Below, in pieces: positions 37,435 through 46,431 of a stretch of 64,000 nt of DNA. The stretch is from Sporocytophaga myxococcoides (GTDB lineage: Bacteria; Bacteroidota; Bacteroidia; Cytophagales; Cytophagaceae): contig NZ_BBLT01000006.1 in the NCBI RefSeq assembly GCF_000775915.1, positions 124,001 to 188,000 of the forward strand, in the 5' to 3' direction. Below the pieces are notes generated by a model. That model did no database searches. It saw only the letters and a list, made by a program, of their open reading frames with translations, and was not told where the DNA came from. Numbering within the stretch: position 1 is the stretch's first letter; every line of letters starts with the position of its first letter. Both the position numbers and the translations under genes were made by a program.

Positions 37435-38066
37435 ATATATCTGGATATCCTACCAGTATGAAAAGCCTACTATATTGATCTATTATTTAGATTAATTGTA
37501 GTATAGTTTGGGTTTTTGTTTTATGTCTTCAGTTAAGAGGAAGGATTTTTGTTTCTTAGAATAGTTATAATTTTAAATGAGGGTAGGACAGTTTTGAATT
37601 TTTTCATTTTATCGAAGACCCCAATTATTTCAAACTTTATTTTCATTGTTGAACACGGACAGATTATAGTCTAGTTTAAAATTTCTTTTTAAATAAGAAA
37701 GGAGATGAGGGGGATTGCAATTGCTTTTATACAGTTTAATTTTGATTGATTTATTAGAATGATAGTTTTTAATTATCGTTTAGCTCAATTGTAATAATAG
37801 TATGTCTGAAATTTAATTAGATGTTCTGAAGAAATAGTAAATGCAGCTATCCTGGAAATTCCGATTCAAATACTAATAAATTTGAGTTTTAACTTTAGTT
37901 CAGTATTAATAGAATACTATCAGGTATTTGTCAAATTGGACATGAATAAAAAATTGTGTAAAAACGATTTTTTGTAAAAAGAGGTTCATTCAAGGGAAGA
38001 AGGATAACGATTAAAAATTTGTTGATTTTTTTTTATAAAAATCCTTTTCAGTACTTATAAATTTCA
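37435..38066. other. Intergenic region (about 630 bp) with no visible feature
   Basis: AT-rich DNA between the encapsulin promoter and the structured RNA gene. I see no open frame of note, no clear hairpin and no repeat. Confidence 0.5.
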
Positions 38067-38074
38067 TACATTTG
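38067..38074 (+). promoter_or_regulatory. -7 promoter element of the structured RNA
   Basis: TACATTTG is a full match to TAnnTTTG and lies 5 nt before the first base of the closing stem; a T-rich -33-like patch is about 18 nt upstream. Confidence 0.65.
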
Positions 38075-38078
38075 AAGT

Positions 38079-38219
38079 GGCAAGCCCGTGCTGTTGACCA
38101 TTAAATGCTCACGGATATATAAAAAAATCGTTTATCTGCACTTGAAAAAGTCACATAACATTTTTTCCAACATAGAAATATGAGCGTGTCGACAGTCTGA
38201 TATGGGCTTGTCTTTTTTT
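38079..38219 (+). ncRNA. Structured RNA with 6S-like architecture (candidate)
   Basis: The 5' end GGCAAGCCC (38079-38087) pairs with GGGCTTGTC (38204-38212), which is followed by seven T residues, so the closing stem doubles as a terminator. Inside it CTGTTGAC (38091-38098) pairs with GTCGACAG (38188-38195), and after a one-sided 6-nt bulge ATGCTCA (38105-38111) pairs with TGAGCGT (38181-38187). The central 69 nt is AT-rich with a small ACTT-GAAA-AAGT hairpin. A consensus -7 element sits at the right distance upstream. A long rod with internal loops, a promoter and its own terminator fits a 6S-type RNA, a regulator of RNA polymerase. It lacks SRP RNA and tmRNA signatures. Being an RNA gene is well supported; the 6S identity is tentative. 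Confidence 0.7.
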
Positions 38220-38622
38220 ATTTTAATTGATTGTAAATTCTACCTCTTTCATCGCTCCTTAATTAATAGAAAAAAGTATATAGCTTGTCTAATTTTTTGT
38301 TCCTCTGATTATATTTTAAATATAACCTCATTTAAAAGCTAAATTTTATTTTTCTTCCTTTTATAATGCTTATGAATGAACCTTTAAAATGAACAGGCTG
38401 TCTTCTTAAAATGAAAAATTATGCACAAAACCAGGAGATGGCCGTCTTATTAAGAAATTTTAATCAAATTCTAATTTTATACACACATCAACTGTTTATT
38501 TTTCGAAGTTATAATTCTAGATAAAAGTATCCTTTTTGCTTATTGGTTTTTCCTAATGATATAAATCACAAGTGGATGAAACTCAATAAAGGCATCTTTA
38601 CAAGCAATTAATTATATAGTAA
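38220..38622. other. Intergenic region (403 bp) with no supported feature
   Basis: AT-rich. A 37-codon open frame at 38411-38524 has no promoter, ribosome-binding site or recognisable sequence and was not called. No clear promoter for the response regulator at 38623 is visible. Confidence 0.4.
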
Positions 38623-39066
38623 ATGGCTGCAAAATCAATTCTTTATATAGAGGACGATGAATTAGACGTAATCTGTTTTGAAAGGGCATTATTAAAGTTT
38701 AATATCCCTATAGTATTCTATACTGCCTATAATGGAATTGAAGCTTTTGAATTGCTTGAAGGAAAAAATAAAATTTCAATTCCGGATATCATTGTATTGG
38801 ATTTGTCCATGCCTAAAATGAATGGTTTTGAGTTTTTAAAAAGAATGAGGAAAAACAGTAAGTATGACTTAGTCAGAATATTTATTATGACTACTTCAAA
38901 TGATGACAAAGACAGAATTGAGGCGGAGTATTTTAATATTGATGGATATATTATCAAGCCTTTAAATTTTAATGAGAACACCAAAAGAAACTCATCTATG
39001 GACAATTTCATGCATTTTCAGATCAATAAAATGCTTGGAAAAGATATTTCCAGATTACAAGATTAA
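38623..39066 (+). CDS. Single-domain response regulator (CheY-like)
   Basis: A 147-residue receiver domain with the acidic pair D11/D12 (IEDDELD), phospho-acceptor D60 (IIVLDLSMPKMNGFEF), the Thr in IMTTSND and the Lys in YIIKPLNF. There is no output domain, so it acts by phospho-transfer or protein binding. Receivers of this Rcp1-like branch often work with hybrid or phytochrome kinases, but none is adjacent. Its 3' end overlaps the convergent histidine kinase gene by 4 bp. Confidence 0.9.
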   Translation: MAAKSILYIEDDELDVICFERALLKFNIPIVFYTAYNGIEAFELLEGKNKISIPDIIVLDLSMPKMNGFEFLKRMRKNSKYDLVRIFIMTTSNDDKDRIEAEYFNIDGYIIKPLNFNENTKRNSSMDNFMHFQINKMLGKDISRLQD

Positions 39067-40406
39067 ACGGGTAATGTAATCGTTACCGAAGTGCCTTTGC
39101 TTATGACAGATTTAATTATTAAAGTTCCACCATGGAGTTTAATAATTTTATCTGTAAGAGATAACCCTATTCCAAAGCCACTTGCTGAAAGGGTTCTGCG
39201 ACTTCTGTAAAATGGTTTGAGAATTTTTGTGAGTTCATCTTTATCTATTCCAGATCCTTCATCGCTTATACTAAAGCTTATATGGGCAGGTTCTTTAGAA
39301 AAAATTTTTAGATTTACGTCTTTGTCAGAATATTTAAATCCATTATCGATAACATTTATCATAGCTACTCTTATAAGATCTTCATTTCCTGTAATTTCAA
39401 TGTCACTCAGATCTTTACTTATATGATTTTCTATTAAGAGTGATCTGGAAAATTTTCTTTTTAATACTTCCTCTTCAAGTCTATCCAATAAGTATCTTAA
39501 ATTGACTTTTTCAGAAATCATAATTTGTTTATCAGCCTGAATTAACTCCAAAAGCTTATTTGATAATTCTGTGAGACTGAGAGATTCTTCCAGTAATGAT
39601 TGCAACGTTTCTTTATATTCTTCAGTAGAGCGATCTTTAAGCAAAGCAACTTCAATTTCTCCTGTAATAGATGTCAGAGGGGTTCTCAGTTCGTGAGAGG
39701 CATGAGCTATGAATTTATTTTGCTGTTCAAATGTATCTTCAATTCTGTCAAACATCTGATTAAAGGAATTGGCAAGTTGGGCAATTTCATCTCGTCCTTT
39801 TCGCTCCGTTAATCTGAGGCCTGCATGTCCTTCCTTAATATTATCGACTTCATGAATAATGTCTGAAATAGGAGATAAGGCCCTTGATGAAAAAAATCGT
39901 CCTGTAAAAAAAATAATTATTAGTCCAAACAAGTTTCCTGCTGCTAAAGCAATAGCGAGAAAGTTAGTAGCTTTGTGGCCTTCCATGTCAATAGCTGAGG
40001 CAGTTATGACATAAGTGCTTTTATAGTCAAGACCTACAAACTGCCTGTCTTCTATCCTGAAGGAATATTTTTTTTCATCTCTGATCTTTTGAAGTTTTTC
40101 GTCAGGAATTTTAAACCTTATTGTATCATCTCTATATACCAGGTTGTTATTTTTATCATAGATCCTCACATACTCTTCATGAAGCGACTGAAGGTAATTT
40201 CGTCTGAGTTTTTTTAATAACTCAGCATTTATTTCATCTACTTCAATTAGAATTTTAGCGGTATTTAAAGCTTTTTCTCTTAGTCGCTTTCTGAAAGTGA
40301 ATTCTCTGTATTGGCAGAACGCGTAATATATACAGATACTGAATAAAATAAGAATACAAAAGACAATCCCTGTAAACTGTAAAGTAAGTTTGTTTCTTAT
40401 TTTCAT
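39063..40406 (-). CDS. Membrane sensor histidine kinase with HAMP domain
   Basis: 447 residues: transmembrane helix 1 (about 9-31), a periplasmic sensor region (32-147), transmembrane helix 2 (about 148-168), HAMP (170-222), dimerisation domain with the phospho-acceptor His238 in HASHELRTPL, and HATPase with N (NVIDNGFKYS), G1 (DEGSGID) and G2 (GFGIGLSL) boxes. It follows the OmpR-type regulator with a 1-bp gap, so the two form a cognate pair, and both follow the trehalose gene. The signal is not known. Confidence 0.93.
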   Translation of the reverse strand: MKIRNKLTLQFTGIVFCILILFSICIYYAFCQYREFTFRKRLREKALNTAKILIEVDEINAELLKKLRRNYLQSLHEEYVRIYDKNNNLVYRDDTIRFKIPDEKLQKIRDEKKYSFRIEDRQFVGLDYKSTYVITASAIDMEGHKATNFLAIALAAGNLFGLIIIFFTGRFFSSRALSPISDIIHEVDNIKEGHAGLRLTERKGRDEIAQLANSFNQMFDRIEDTFEQQNKFIAHASHELRTPLTSITGEIEVALLKDRSTEEYKETLQSLLEESLSLTELSNKLLELIQADKQIMISEKVNLRYLLDRLEEEVLKRKFSRSLLIENHISKDLSDIEITGNEDLIRVAMINVIDNGFKYSDKDVNLKIFSKEPAHISFSISDEGSGIDKDELTKILKPFYRSRRTLSASGFGIGLSLTDKIIKLHGGTLIIKSVISKGTSVTITLPV

Positions 40407-40407
40407 T

Positions 40408-41079
40408 TTAATCTTCTTCTTTAAGTATATATCCCAACCCGATAAGGGTGTGAATTAACTTGGGAGAATAATCTCTGTCTACTTTTTTGCGAAGATAATT
40501 AATATAAACGTCTATAATATTGGTGCCAGTGTCAAAGTTGAGATCCCATACGTTTTCTGCAATATCTGCTCTGGACAATACTTTACCTTTGTTCTTTATC
40601 ATAAATTCCAGCAATCCGTATTCTTTGGCAGTAAGGTCAATTCTTTTGCCACCTCTGATTACAGATTTGGTATCAAGGTCAAGTTCGAGATTAGCTATTC
40701 TGAATATCCTGTCATTAGGAAGTGGCGGCCTTCTTGTTAAGGCCCTGACTCTTGCAAGCAGTTCTCTGAATTGAAAAGGTTTTAGGAGATAATCATCTGC
40801 ACCGGAATCTAGTCCGTTAACCTTATCATCAATGGTACCAAGAGCTGTAAGCATGAGGATAGGTGTGGATTTTTGTGCTCTTATTTTAGTACAGACTTCA
40901 ATGCCATTTATATCAGGTAGATTTATATCCAATATTATTAACTGATATTCATAAGAAAAAGCTAAATCAACTCCTTCTTCACCTGTTAATGCAAGATCTG
41001 CAGTATAATTACTGTCTTCCAGTCCTCTTTTAAGTAATGAACCTACCTTTTTCTCGTCTTCGATAATAAGAATTTTCAT
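40408..41079 (-). CDS. OmpR-family response regulator
   Basis: 223 residues: receiver domain with phospho-acceptor D51 (LIILDINLPDINGIEV) and Lys in LLKPFQF, linked to a winged-helix DNA-binding domain (ELDLDTKSVIRGGKRIDLTAKEYGLL in part, with the recognition segment TGTNIIDVYINYLRKKVD). The start codon shares one base with the stop of the trehalose gene (TAATG), indicating translational coupling. It is the partner of the kinase at 39063-40406. Confidence 0.94.
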   Translation of the reverse strand: MKILIIEDEKKVGSLLKRGLEDSNYTADLALTGEEGVDLAFSYEYQLIILDINLPDINGIEVCTKIRAQKSTPILMLTALGTIDDKVNGLDSGADDYLLKPFQFRELLARVRALTRRPPLPNDRIFRIANLELDLDTKSVIRGGKRIDLTAKEYGLLEFMIKNKGKVLSRADIAENVWDLNFDTGTNIIDVYINYLRKKVDRDYSPKLIHTLIGLGYILKEED

Positions 41080-43283
41080 TAAAACAATTTTTGTGTTTTT
41101 TCTGCAATATCAGACAGGATAGTCCTTATACCTGAATTGACTCCCTGAATATATTGTGGAAGTGTATATTTGGCTGCTGATAAAGATGAACCAATTTTTA
41201 TAGTATAAGCATGTTCAGGCATTTCTTTGAACATATCTTCATCTGTCCAGTCGTCTCCGGCAGCCAGGATAAAGTCAAAAGGTGCCTTTAGGTATTTTTT
41301 TACTGCTCTGCCTTTATTGATCAAAGCACTTTTTATTTCCACTACTTTATTACCTTCAAGAACAGACAATCCCATATTGGTAGTAAGATACTGAAGATAA
41401 TCCAGAAGTTCTTTTTTTCTGGCATTTGAAAGATCATCATCTGCTTTTCTGTAATGCCAGACTAGTGAGTGGTCTTTTTCTTCTACAAAAGACCCTGGAG
41501 TTTTTTCAACAAATAAATTAAGGATCGTAGATAACTCTTTTTTCCAATCATCATTAAGCTGGAACATCATTTTCCAATTATTATCTCTTCTCATCCACAA
41601 TCCATGTTCAGCTATAATATCCATATCAAAATGACCAAACCACTCGCTCAGTGTTGCTTTGTTCCTTCCCGAGATAATTACGACTTTAAGATTTTGGGTA
41701 GCACAGAGCCTGCTCATAATTTCATAAAGATCTTTGTCCGGTTTGGCATGTTCCGGCCTGTTCTGAAAGGAAACAAGTGTACCATCATAATCAAGAAACA
41801 ATATTCTCTTTTTGGAAGAATTAAAATCTGAAATGACCTTGTGTTTAAGTTCTGGTGTAAGCCTCTTCATAGCAAGTTCCTCTTGTTTCTGGACAATCTC
41901 TTCCATGGATTTAAGAAATATTGTTGTCCATTTTGAAACATCATACTTGGCCAGAAGGTATTGCATTTCAGACATTCTTCTTTTTTGTTCATCAAGAGGC
42001 ATGCATAATGCTGTTTTTATCGCATTGGCACATTCTTCTACATTATAAGGATTGATTATCAATGCATCCGAAAGCTCTTTGGCTGCACCTGCCATTTCAC
42101 TAAGAATCAAAACACCACTTTCATCATTCCGGCTAGCTACATATTCTTTACACACGAGGTTCATTCCATCCCTTAAGGGGGTTATTAATGCGACATCGCT
42201 TAACTTATAAAATGCTGAAAGGGATTGCAGGGGATATGATCTGTAAAAATAAAGGACTGGAGTCCAGTTAACAGTACGATATTTAGAAGTAATATTGCCG
42301 ACCATCTCATCTATTTCCATTTTAAGATTCTTATAAAGCTGAACCTTTTCTCTTGATGGTACAACAATCATTAGCAGTGAGACTTTCTCTCTGAACTCAG
42401 GATTTTTTTCAAGAAAAATATCAAATGCCTTAAGTCGTTCGGGAATTCCCTTGGTATAATCGAGTCTGTCAATTGAAAGTATAATCTTAACATCCTGAAA
42501 CTGTTTTCTATGCAAGCCAACCTGCCTTTCAGTTGATTTTAGCATAGACATTTCTCTGTATTTGTAATAATCGATACCTAATGGAAAAGCATCTACCTTG
42601 AAAATTCGTTCTTCAGCTCTTACAGTTCCCATTTTATTTTCCATTCCTAATATCCTTTGGATAGAAGTGAGGAAATGTTTTACATCATCATGAGTGTGAA
42701 AGCCAACAAGATCAGCTCCGGTAACCCCCTCAAGGATTTGTTCTCTCCATGGGAGTATTCTGAAGATTTCATAAGATGGGAAGGGGATATGCTGAAAATA
42801 GGCTATTTTAGCTTTGGGTAATTTTTTTCTGATAAGTCCTGGTAATAACAATAAGTGATAATCATGGATCCAGATGAGATCGTCTTCTCCCGCATGTTTA
42901 AGGACTTCTTCGCAAAATATTTCGTTGACTTTCTGATAGACTTCCCATTGATCTTCATGGCAGGATGTATAGGTGGGAAAAGAATGAAACAATGGCCATA
43001 GTGTAGTATTGCTAAATCCCTCATAAAATTGGTTTACATCTTCCTCATTAAGAAAAATAGGGATAAGTCTTTGTTTCTCAAGGTTTAATTTAATTTCTTC
43101 AATATTGTCATGAAATCCATCAAGGGCGAAACCTGCCCAGCCTATCCATACTGAGTTCATGTCCTTGCTGGCACCGGCAAGTCCCGTAGCTAGTCCTCCG
43201 GGACTAGGTGTAAAGACTACCTTGTTGTCTTTTCTGCTTAAGGTTACAGGAAGACGATTTGAAACAATAATTGTTTTTTCCAT
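41079..43283 (-). CDS. Fused trehalose-6-phosphate synthase/phosphatase (OtsA-OtsB)
   Basis: The start is the ATG at 43283 ([15 protein letters not shown]); a TTG lies three codons upstream. The 734-residue protein has a GT20 synthase domain (about 1-470; SRLPVT-like start, [54 protein letters not shown]) and a HAD phosphatase domain ([12 protein letters not shown] near 495, [18 protein letters not shown]). It makes trehalose from UDP-glucose and glucose-6-phosphate through the phosphate ester, a common osmo- and desiccation protectant. It is the first gene of an operon with a two-component system, which may respond to envelope or osmotic stress. Confidence 0.95.
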   Translation of the reverse strand: MEKTIIVSNRLPVTLSRKDNKVVFTPSPGGLATGLAGASKDMNSVWIGWAGFALDGFHDNIEEIKLNLEKQRLIPIFLNEEDVNQFYEGFSNTTLWPLFHSFPTYTSCHEDQWEVYQKVNEIFCEEVLKHAGEDDLIWIHDYHLLLLPGLIRKKLPKAKIAYFQHIPFPSYEIFRILPWREQILEGVTGADLVGFHTHDDVKHFLTSIQRILGMENKMGTVRAEERIFKVDAFPLGIDYYKYREMSMLKSTERQVGLHRKQFQDVKIILSIDRLDYTKGIPERLKAFDIFLEKNPEFREKVSLLMIVVPSREKVQLYKNLKMEIDEMVGNITSKYRTVNWTPVLYFYRSYPLQSLSAFYKLSDVALITPLRDGMNLVCKEYVASRNDESGVLILSEMAGAAKELSDALIINPYNVEECANAIKTALCMPLDEQKRRMSEMQYLLAKYDVSKWTTIFLKSMEEIVQKQEELAMKRLTPELKHKVISDFNSSKKRILFLDYDGTLVSFQNRPEHAKPDKDLYEIMSRLCATQNLKVVIISGRNKATLSEWFGHFDMDIIAEHGLWMRRDNNWKMMFQLNDDWKKELSTILNLFVEKTPGSFVEEKDHSLVWHYRKADDDLSNARKKELLDYLQYLTTNMGLSVLEGNKVVEIKSALINKGRAVKKYLKAPFDFILAAGDDWTDEDMFKEMPEHAYTIKIGSSLSAAKYTLPQYIQGVNSGIRTILSDIAEKTQKLF

Positions 43284-43394
43284 AATCTGCAAGAATTAAC
43301 CCTAATAATAGTTCTTAGGTTTCTACAGGGAATTAAAATACAATTAGAATTACATCGATTTGGGAATTATTAAAAGTGCAGAACTAAAAGTAAA

Positions 43395-43431
43395 ACAGTC
43401 CATTCCGATAAGAGATGAAGAAATGGACTGT
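43395..43431 (-). terminator. Hairpin terminator after the first YceI gene
   Basis: ACAGTCCATT pairs with AATGGACTGT around a 17-nt loop, 14 bp beyond the stop at 43445; on the minus strand it continues into a T-containing tail. Confidence 0.65.
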
Positions 43432-43444
43432 AAGCATTGAATTA

Positions 43445-43957
43445 TTAAACTTGCTTCTGATATTGTACTTCAGCAGTAAGAAAAACCTCATCACTTACGA
43501 GAAAACCCCCTGTTTCAAGAGTAGCATTCCAGTTGATACCCCAGTCCTTTCTGTTAATTTTGCCTGTAACCGTAAAACCTGCCTTTGTATTTCCCCATGG
43601 ATCTTTAGCTACTCCACCAAACTCTACATTAAGTTTAACAGGTTTGACAATTCCGGCAATTGATAGATCTCCCTCTAGTGTTGATCCATCAAACTTTTTC
43701 CCTGTGAAAATTAATTTAGGATGTTTTTCTGCATTAAAGAAATCTGCCGATTTTAAGTGACCGTCTCTTTGTTCATTTCCAGTATCGATAGAAGAAAGAT
43801 CTGCAGAAAATTCAATTTTTGCACCTTTAAAATCATCGTTCTGAGTTTCAACTTCAGATGAGAAAGACTTAAAGTGTCCTTTCACATTGTTGATCATAAG
43901 GTGTTTTACCTTAAACCCTATTTCGCTATGCGCTGGGTCTAGAATCCATTTTGCCAT
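43445..43957 (-). CDS. YceI family protein, cytoplasmic form
   Basis: A 170-residue lipocalin-like barrel: WILDPAHSEIGFKVKHLMI, VKGHFKSFSSEVETQND, ADLSSIDTGNEQRDGHLKSADFF and KLIFTGKKFDGSTLEGDLSIAG. The family binds isoprenoid or other amphiphilic ligands. Unlike the second copy at 44922, it has no signal peptide. It lies 19 bp after the YgiD-type gene and is probably co-transcribed with it. Confidence 0.92.
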   Translation of the reverse strand: MAKWILDPAHSEIGFKVKHLMINNVKGHFKSFSSEVETQNDDFKGAKIEFSADLSSIDTGNEQRDGHLKSADFFNAEKHPKLIFTGKKFDGSTLEGDLSIAGIVKPVKLNVEFGGVAKDPWGNTKAGFTVTGKINRKDWGINWNATLETGGFLVSDEVFLTAEVQYQKQV

Positions 43958-43976
43958 ATTATATTTTTTAAAAGTT

Positions 43977-44852
43977 TTATTTTGAAAGTTTAACAGATGT
44001 CATTGATATAGACCCAAGCTCAGTTTTATCATTAAAAAGAACAGGGGTTTCCTCATTCTTTTTTAAGCCTAAGGCATAAAGCAATGGCATATAATGTTCA
44101 GGACTTGGCACAGCCAGCTGCACTTCTTTCCCTAGCTGATGATAGTTAACGAGGGATTTGTGATTGTTTTCCAATATCAGTTTTTTTACCTTTTCATTTG
44201 CTTCAATTGCCCAGTCAAAACCTCCCTTGGTATTCCAGTCGGCCCGATGTAAATTATGGACTATGTTACCGCTTCCCATAATAAGTATTCCTTTTTGCCT
44301 TAAAACCGAAAGCTCCTTTGCCAATTCATAATGCCATAAGGGATCTTTAGTATAATCCATACTCATTTGAATGACTGGGATATTGGCTCCGGGGTACAAA
44401 TGAGTAATCACACTCCAGCTCCCGTGATCCAATCCCCAGTTGTGATCTAACTCAACTGAAGTTTTTCTTACAATTCCTTTTACTTCATTAGCCAGTTCAG
44501 GACTTCCCGGAGCCGGGTATTGATACTCATGTAATTCTCTTGGAAAACCACCGAAATCATGAATGGTTTTAGGTTTTGTCATTGCAGTTACAAAAGTACC
44601 CTTTGTTTCCCAGTGGGCAGATATACAAAGAATAGCTTTGGGAGTTGGTAGACTTTTTCCAGTCTCTTGCCATCCCTTAGAAAATTCATTCTGTTGCAAT
44701 GCGTTCATGGGACTTCCATGACCCAGAAATAAAACAGGCATGGTTTCCGTGGATTCAAATTCCGAAGTGAATTTATTGAGTTCTTTAAGATTCACAGCTC
44801 CTCCAGCGAATGGCATTAATGCTAATATTTTTAAGAAATCTGTCCTGTTCAT
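43977..44852 (-). CDS. YgiD-type 4,5-DOPA dioxygenase extradiol family protein
   Basis: A 291-residue protein; the N-terminal about 30 residues (RTDFLKILALMPFAGGAVNL) are hydrophobic and resemble a signal or Tat-like start without a twin Arg. The enzyme core has the LigB-type metal sites: FLGHGSPMNAL, CISAHWET, GLDHGSWSVITHLYP and GSGNIVHNLHRADW. Members cleave catechols such as DOPA with a divalent metal. It sits between two YceI genes. Confidence 0.9.
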   Translation of the reverse strand: MNRTDFLKILALMPFAGGAVNLKELNKFTSEFESTETMPVLFLGHGSPMNALQQNEFSKGWQETGKSLPTPKAILCISAHWETKGTFVTAMTKPKTIHDFGGFPRELHEYQYPAPGSPELANEVKGIVRKTSVELDHNWGLDHGSWSVITHLYPGANIPVIQMSMDYTKDPLWHYELAKELSVLRQKGILIMGSGNIVHNLHRADWNTKGGFDWAIEANEKVKKLILENNHKSLVNYHQLGKEVQLAVPSPEHYMPLLYALGLKKNEETPVLFNDKTELGSISMTSVKLSK

Positions 44853-44873
44853 AATATTTGAAATTATGGTAGG

Positions 44874-44913
44874 AAAAAAAAGAGGGCTGATTCTATTTGT
44901 CAGCCCTCTTTTT
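44874..44913 (-). terminator. Strong hairpin terminator after the second YceI gene
   Basis: AAAAGAGGGCTG pairs perfectly with CAGCCCTCTTTT (12 bp) around an 11-nt loop and ends in seven T residues on the minus strand, 8 bp from the stop at 44922. Confidence 0.9.
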
Positions 44914-44921
44914 GTTTCTGC

Positions 44922-45512
44922 TTATTTTGCAGCTACCAGGTCGACATTTAATTCGAAATCATCATTGATTGCCTTGTCACCAAGGTTATCAAAGAAACTT
45001 CCTGAGCCATATTTGATATCATATTTAGTTCTGTTAACAACAATCTTCGCGTTTGCTTTGATTTGTTTTCCAACAGTCTGGATAGTAGCAGGGAATTCAA
45101 TTTCGTTAGTGATACCTTTGATAGTAAGTTTTCCTTTAACGTTGTACTGATCCTTACCAGTAGAAGTAATTTTAGTAATTACAAAATTTGATTTAGGAAA
45201 TTTTGCAGTTGAGAAGAAATCGTCAGATTTCAAGTGTCCTATGAATTTTTCATTATAGGCTGGATCAGCAACGTCTGTACAAGTCATAGATGCCATGTCG
45301 ATAGTGAAAGAACCACCTGTGAAATTTTTACCGTCAGAGATAAGTTTACCATCTGCAATGTTAATACCGCCAGTGTGTTCACCAGTTACTTTTTTACCAA
45401 GCCATACAACTTTGCTTTGTTTTGCATCAACTTTGTACTCTGTTGTTCCTGCAGTGAAAGCCATTGCTAAAAAGGCGAAAATTACTGCAACAAAAAGACC
45501 ATTACGTTTCAT
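44922..45512 (-). CDS. YceI family protein, exported
   Basis: 196 residues with a signal peptide (cleavage near TAGTTEY). The barrel shows YKVDAKQSKVVWLGKKVTG, HTGGINIADGKLI, NEKFIGHLKSDDFFSTAKFP and KGKLTIKGITNEIEFPA. It is paralogous to the protein at 43445 but periplasmic. It has its own terminator, a TAACTTTG -7 element and two FNR-like boxes upstream, so it is probably a regulated single gene. Confidence 0.93.
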   Translation of the reverse strand: MKRNGLFVAVIFAFLAMAFTAGTTEYKVDAKQSKVVWLGKKVTGEHTGGINIADGKLISDGKNFTGGSFTIDMASMTCTDVADPAYNEKFIGHLKSDDFFSTAKFPKSNFVITKITSTGKDQYNVKGKLTIKGITNEIEFPATIQTVGKQIKANAKIVVNRTKYDIKYGSGSFFDNLGDKAINDDFELNVDLVAAK

Positions 45513-45584
45513 AGTTTTGATTTTAGATTTTAGGTTTATTTTAGTTTTAATAATTATTTATTTTTTTTCAATGATTTACTAACA

Positions 45585-45652
45585 CAAAGTTATATCATTT
45601 GAATATTTATTTCCATTGACCTGGATTAAGAAAATGCATTGATTCAGATCAA
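45585..45652 (-). promoter_or_regulatory. Promoter with two FNR-like boxes, upstream of exported YceI
   Basis: On the minus strand the -7 element is TAACTTTG (plus 45585-45592). Box 1 TTGACCTGGATTAA (plus 45616-45629) lies 23 nt upstream of it and box 2 TTGATTCAGATCAA (plus 45639-45652), a perfect TTGAT-N4-ATCAA, is centred 23 bp further. With a start near 45579, box 1 is centred near -43, the class II activator position. The same arrangement occurs before the F420-reductase-like gene. Confidence 0.72.
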
Positions 45653-45670
45653 TTTTATGTTATCAGAAAA

Positions 45671-46324
45671 CTATCCGCTTTTCGGAAAAAAGATCTTAAA
45701 GTATCCTGATTCTGGAATATTATTTCTTCTGCACAATTGTATAAGAATGAGCATCATTCCCTCAAGCGTCCTGCTTGCACTCAGATTTCCCGACAGTTGA
45801 GGCACCATGCCTGAATCCTTTGCCAGTGAAGCAACAGTAGCAACAGCTGTTTCGTCATCTCCTGCTATAAAACAATCTGCATTCGATATATTTTTAAAAT
45901 CCCTAGGAAAGATCGTATTATATGCCTTCACAACTTTTGAATAGGGAAGATAGTTCTGTAACTCTTCAGCTGCGCTTGAGAGTGGAGAGGTCAGTAATTT
46001 GCTCTTATCTTCATTCATCGGATTTATAAGGCTTATAACGATTTTTCCAGTTACCACATCCTTTATATAATCTGCAATTTCCTGCTGTACTTCATAAGAT
46101 ACTGCCGGAATGATTACATCAGCTTCCCAGGAACCTTCATGAATACAATTCAATATTTCAATATCAGCATTGGGTAATTCTGCCAAAATACTATCATACG
46201 TCTTATGACATTTTTCAGAATCCTTATCCATTAACAGAATATGATGTCCGCTGGCTGCAAGGCTTTTGGACAATGCCGAGCCCATTGCTCCTCCGGCTCC
46301 GATAACTGCAATGGTCTTTTTCAT
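45671..46324 (-). CDS. NADP oxidoreductase, coenzyme F420-dependent-like
   Basis: A 217-residue Rossmann protein with the dinucleotide motif IGAGGAMGSALSKSLAASGH, then VIIPAVSYEVQQEIADYI, LINPMN and VVKAYNTIFPRDF, as in F420H2:NADP reductase-like proteins. Bacteroidota do not make F420, so the true electron partner is probably another nucleotide or metal complex. It is transcribed from a promoter with FNR-like boxes. Confidence 0.85.
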   Translation of the reverse strand: MKKTIAVIGAGGAMGSALSKSLAASGHHILLMDKDSEKCHKTYDSILAELPNADIEILNCIHEGSWEADVIIPAVSYEVQQEIADYIKDVVTGKIVISLINPMNEDKSKLLTSPLSSAAEELQNYLPYSKVVKAYNTIFPRDFKNISNADCFIAGDDETAVATVASLAKDSGMVPQLSGNLSASRTLEGMMLILIQLCRRNNIPESGYFKIFFPKSG

Positions 46325-46357
46325 CCGTTCTTGTTTGAATTATTTAAATTTATAACA

Positions 46358-46425
46358 CAAAGATAGGGCATATTGGTGGTTCGAGACATTGACCTGCATC
46401 AAGAAAAAGCATTGATTAAAGTCAT
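46358..46425 (-). promoter_or_regulatory. Promoter with two FNR-like boxes, upstream of the F420-reductase-like gene
   Basis: The -7 element is TATCTTTG on the minus strand (plus 46358-46365). Box 1 TTGACCTGCATCAA (plus 46389-46402) starts 23 nt upstream of it, and box 2 TTGATTAAAGTCAT (plus 46412-46425) is centred 23 bp further, the same geometry as at 45585-45652. The two regions are near-identical over about 35 bp. Box 2 ends 7 bp from the regulator stop codon at 46432. Confidence 0.72.
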
Positions 46426-46431
46426 AGAATT

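Noticed and set aside
38079-38219. Considered SRP (4.5S) RNA or tmRNA for the structured RNA
   Set aside because: The conserved SRP apical sequences (GGUCAGG, GGAAGCAGCC) and a tmRNA acceptor end or tag frame are absent.
38411-38524. A 37-codon plus-strand frame before the response regulator
   Set aside because: No promoter, ribosome-binding site or recognisable sequence; expected by chance in AT-rich DNA.
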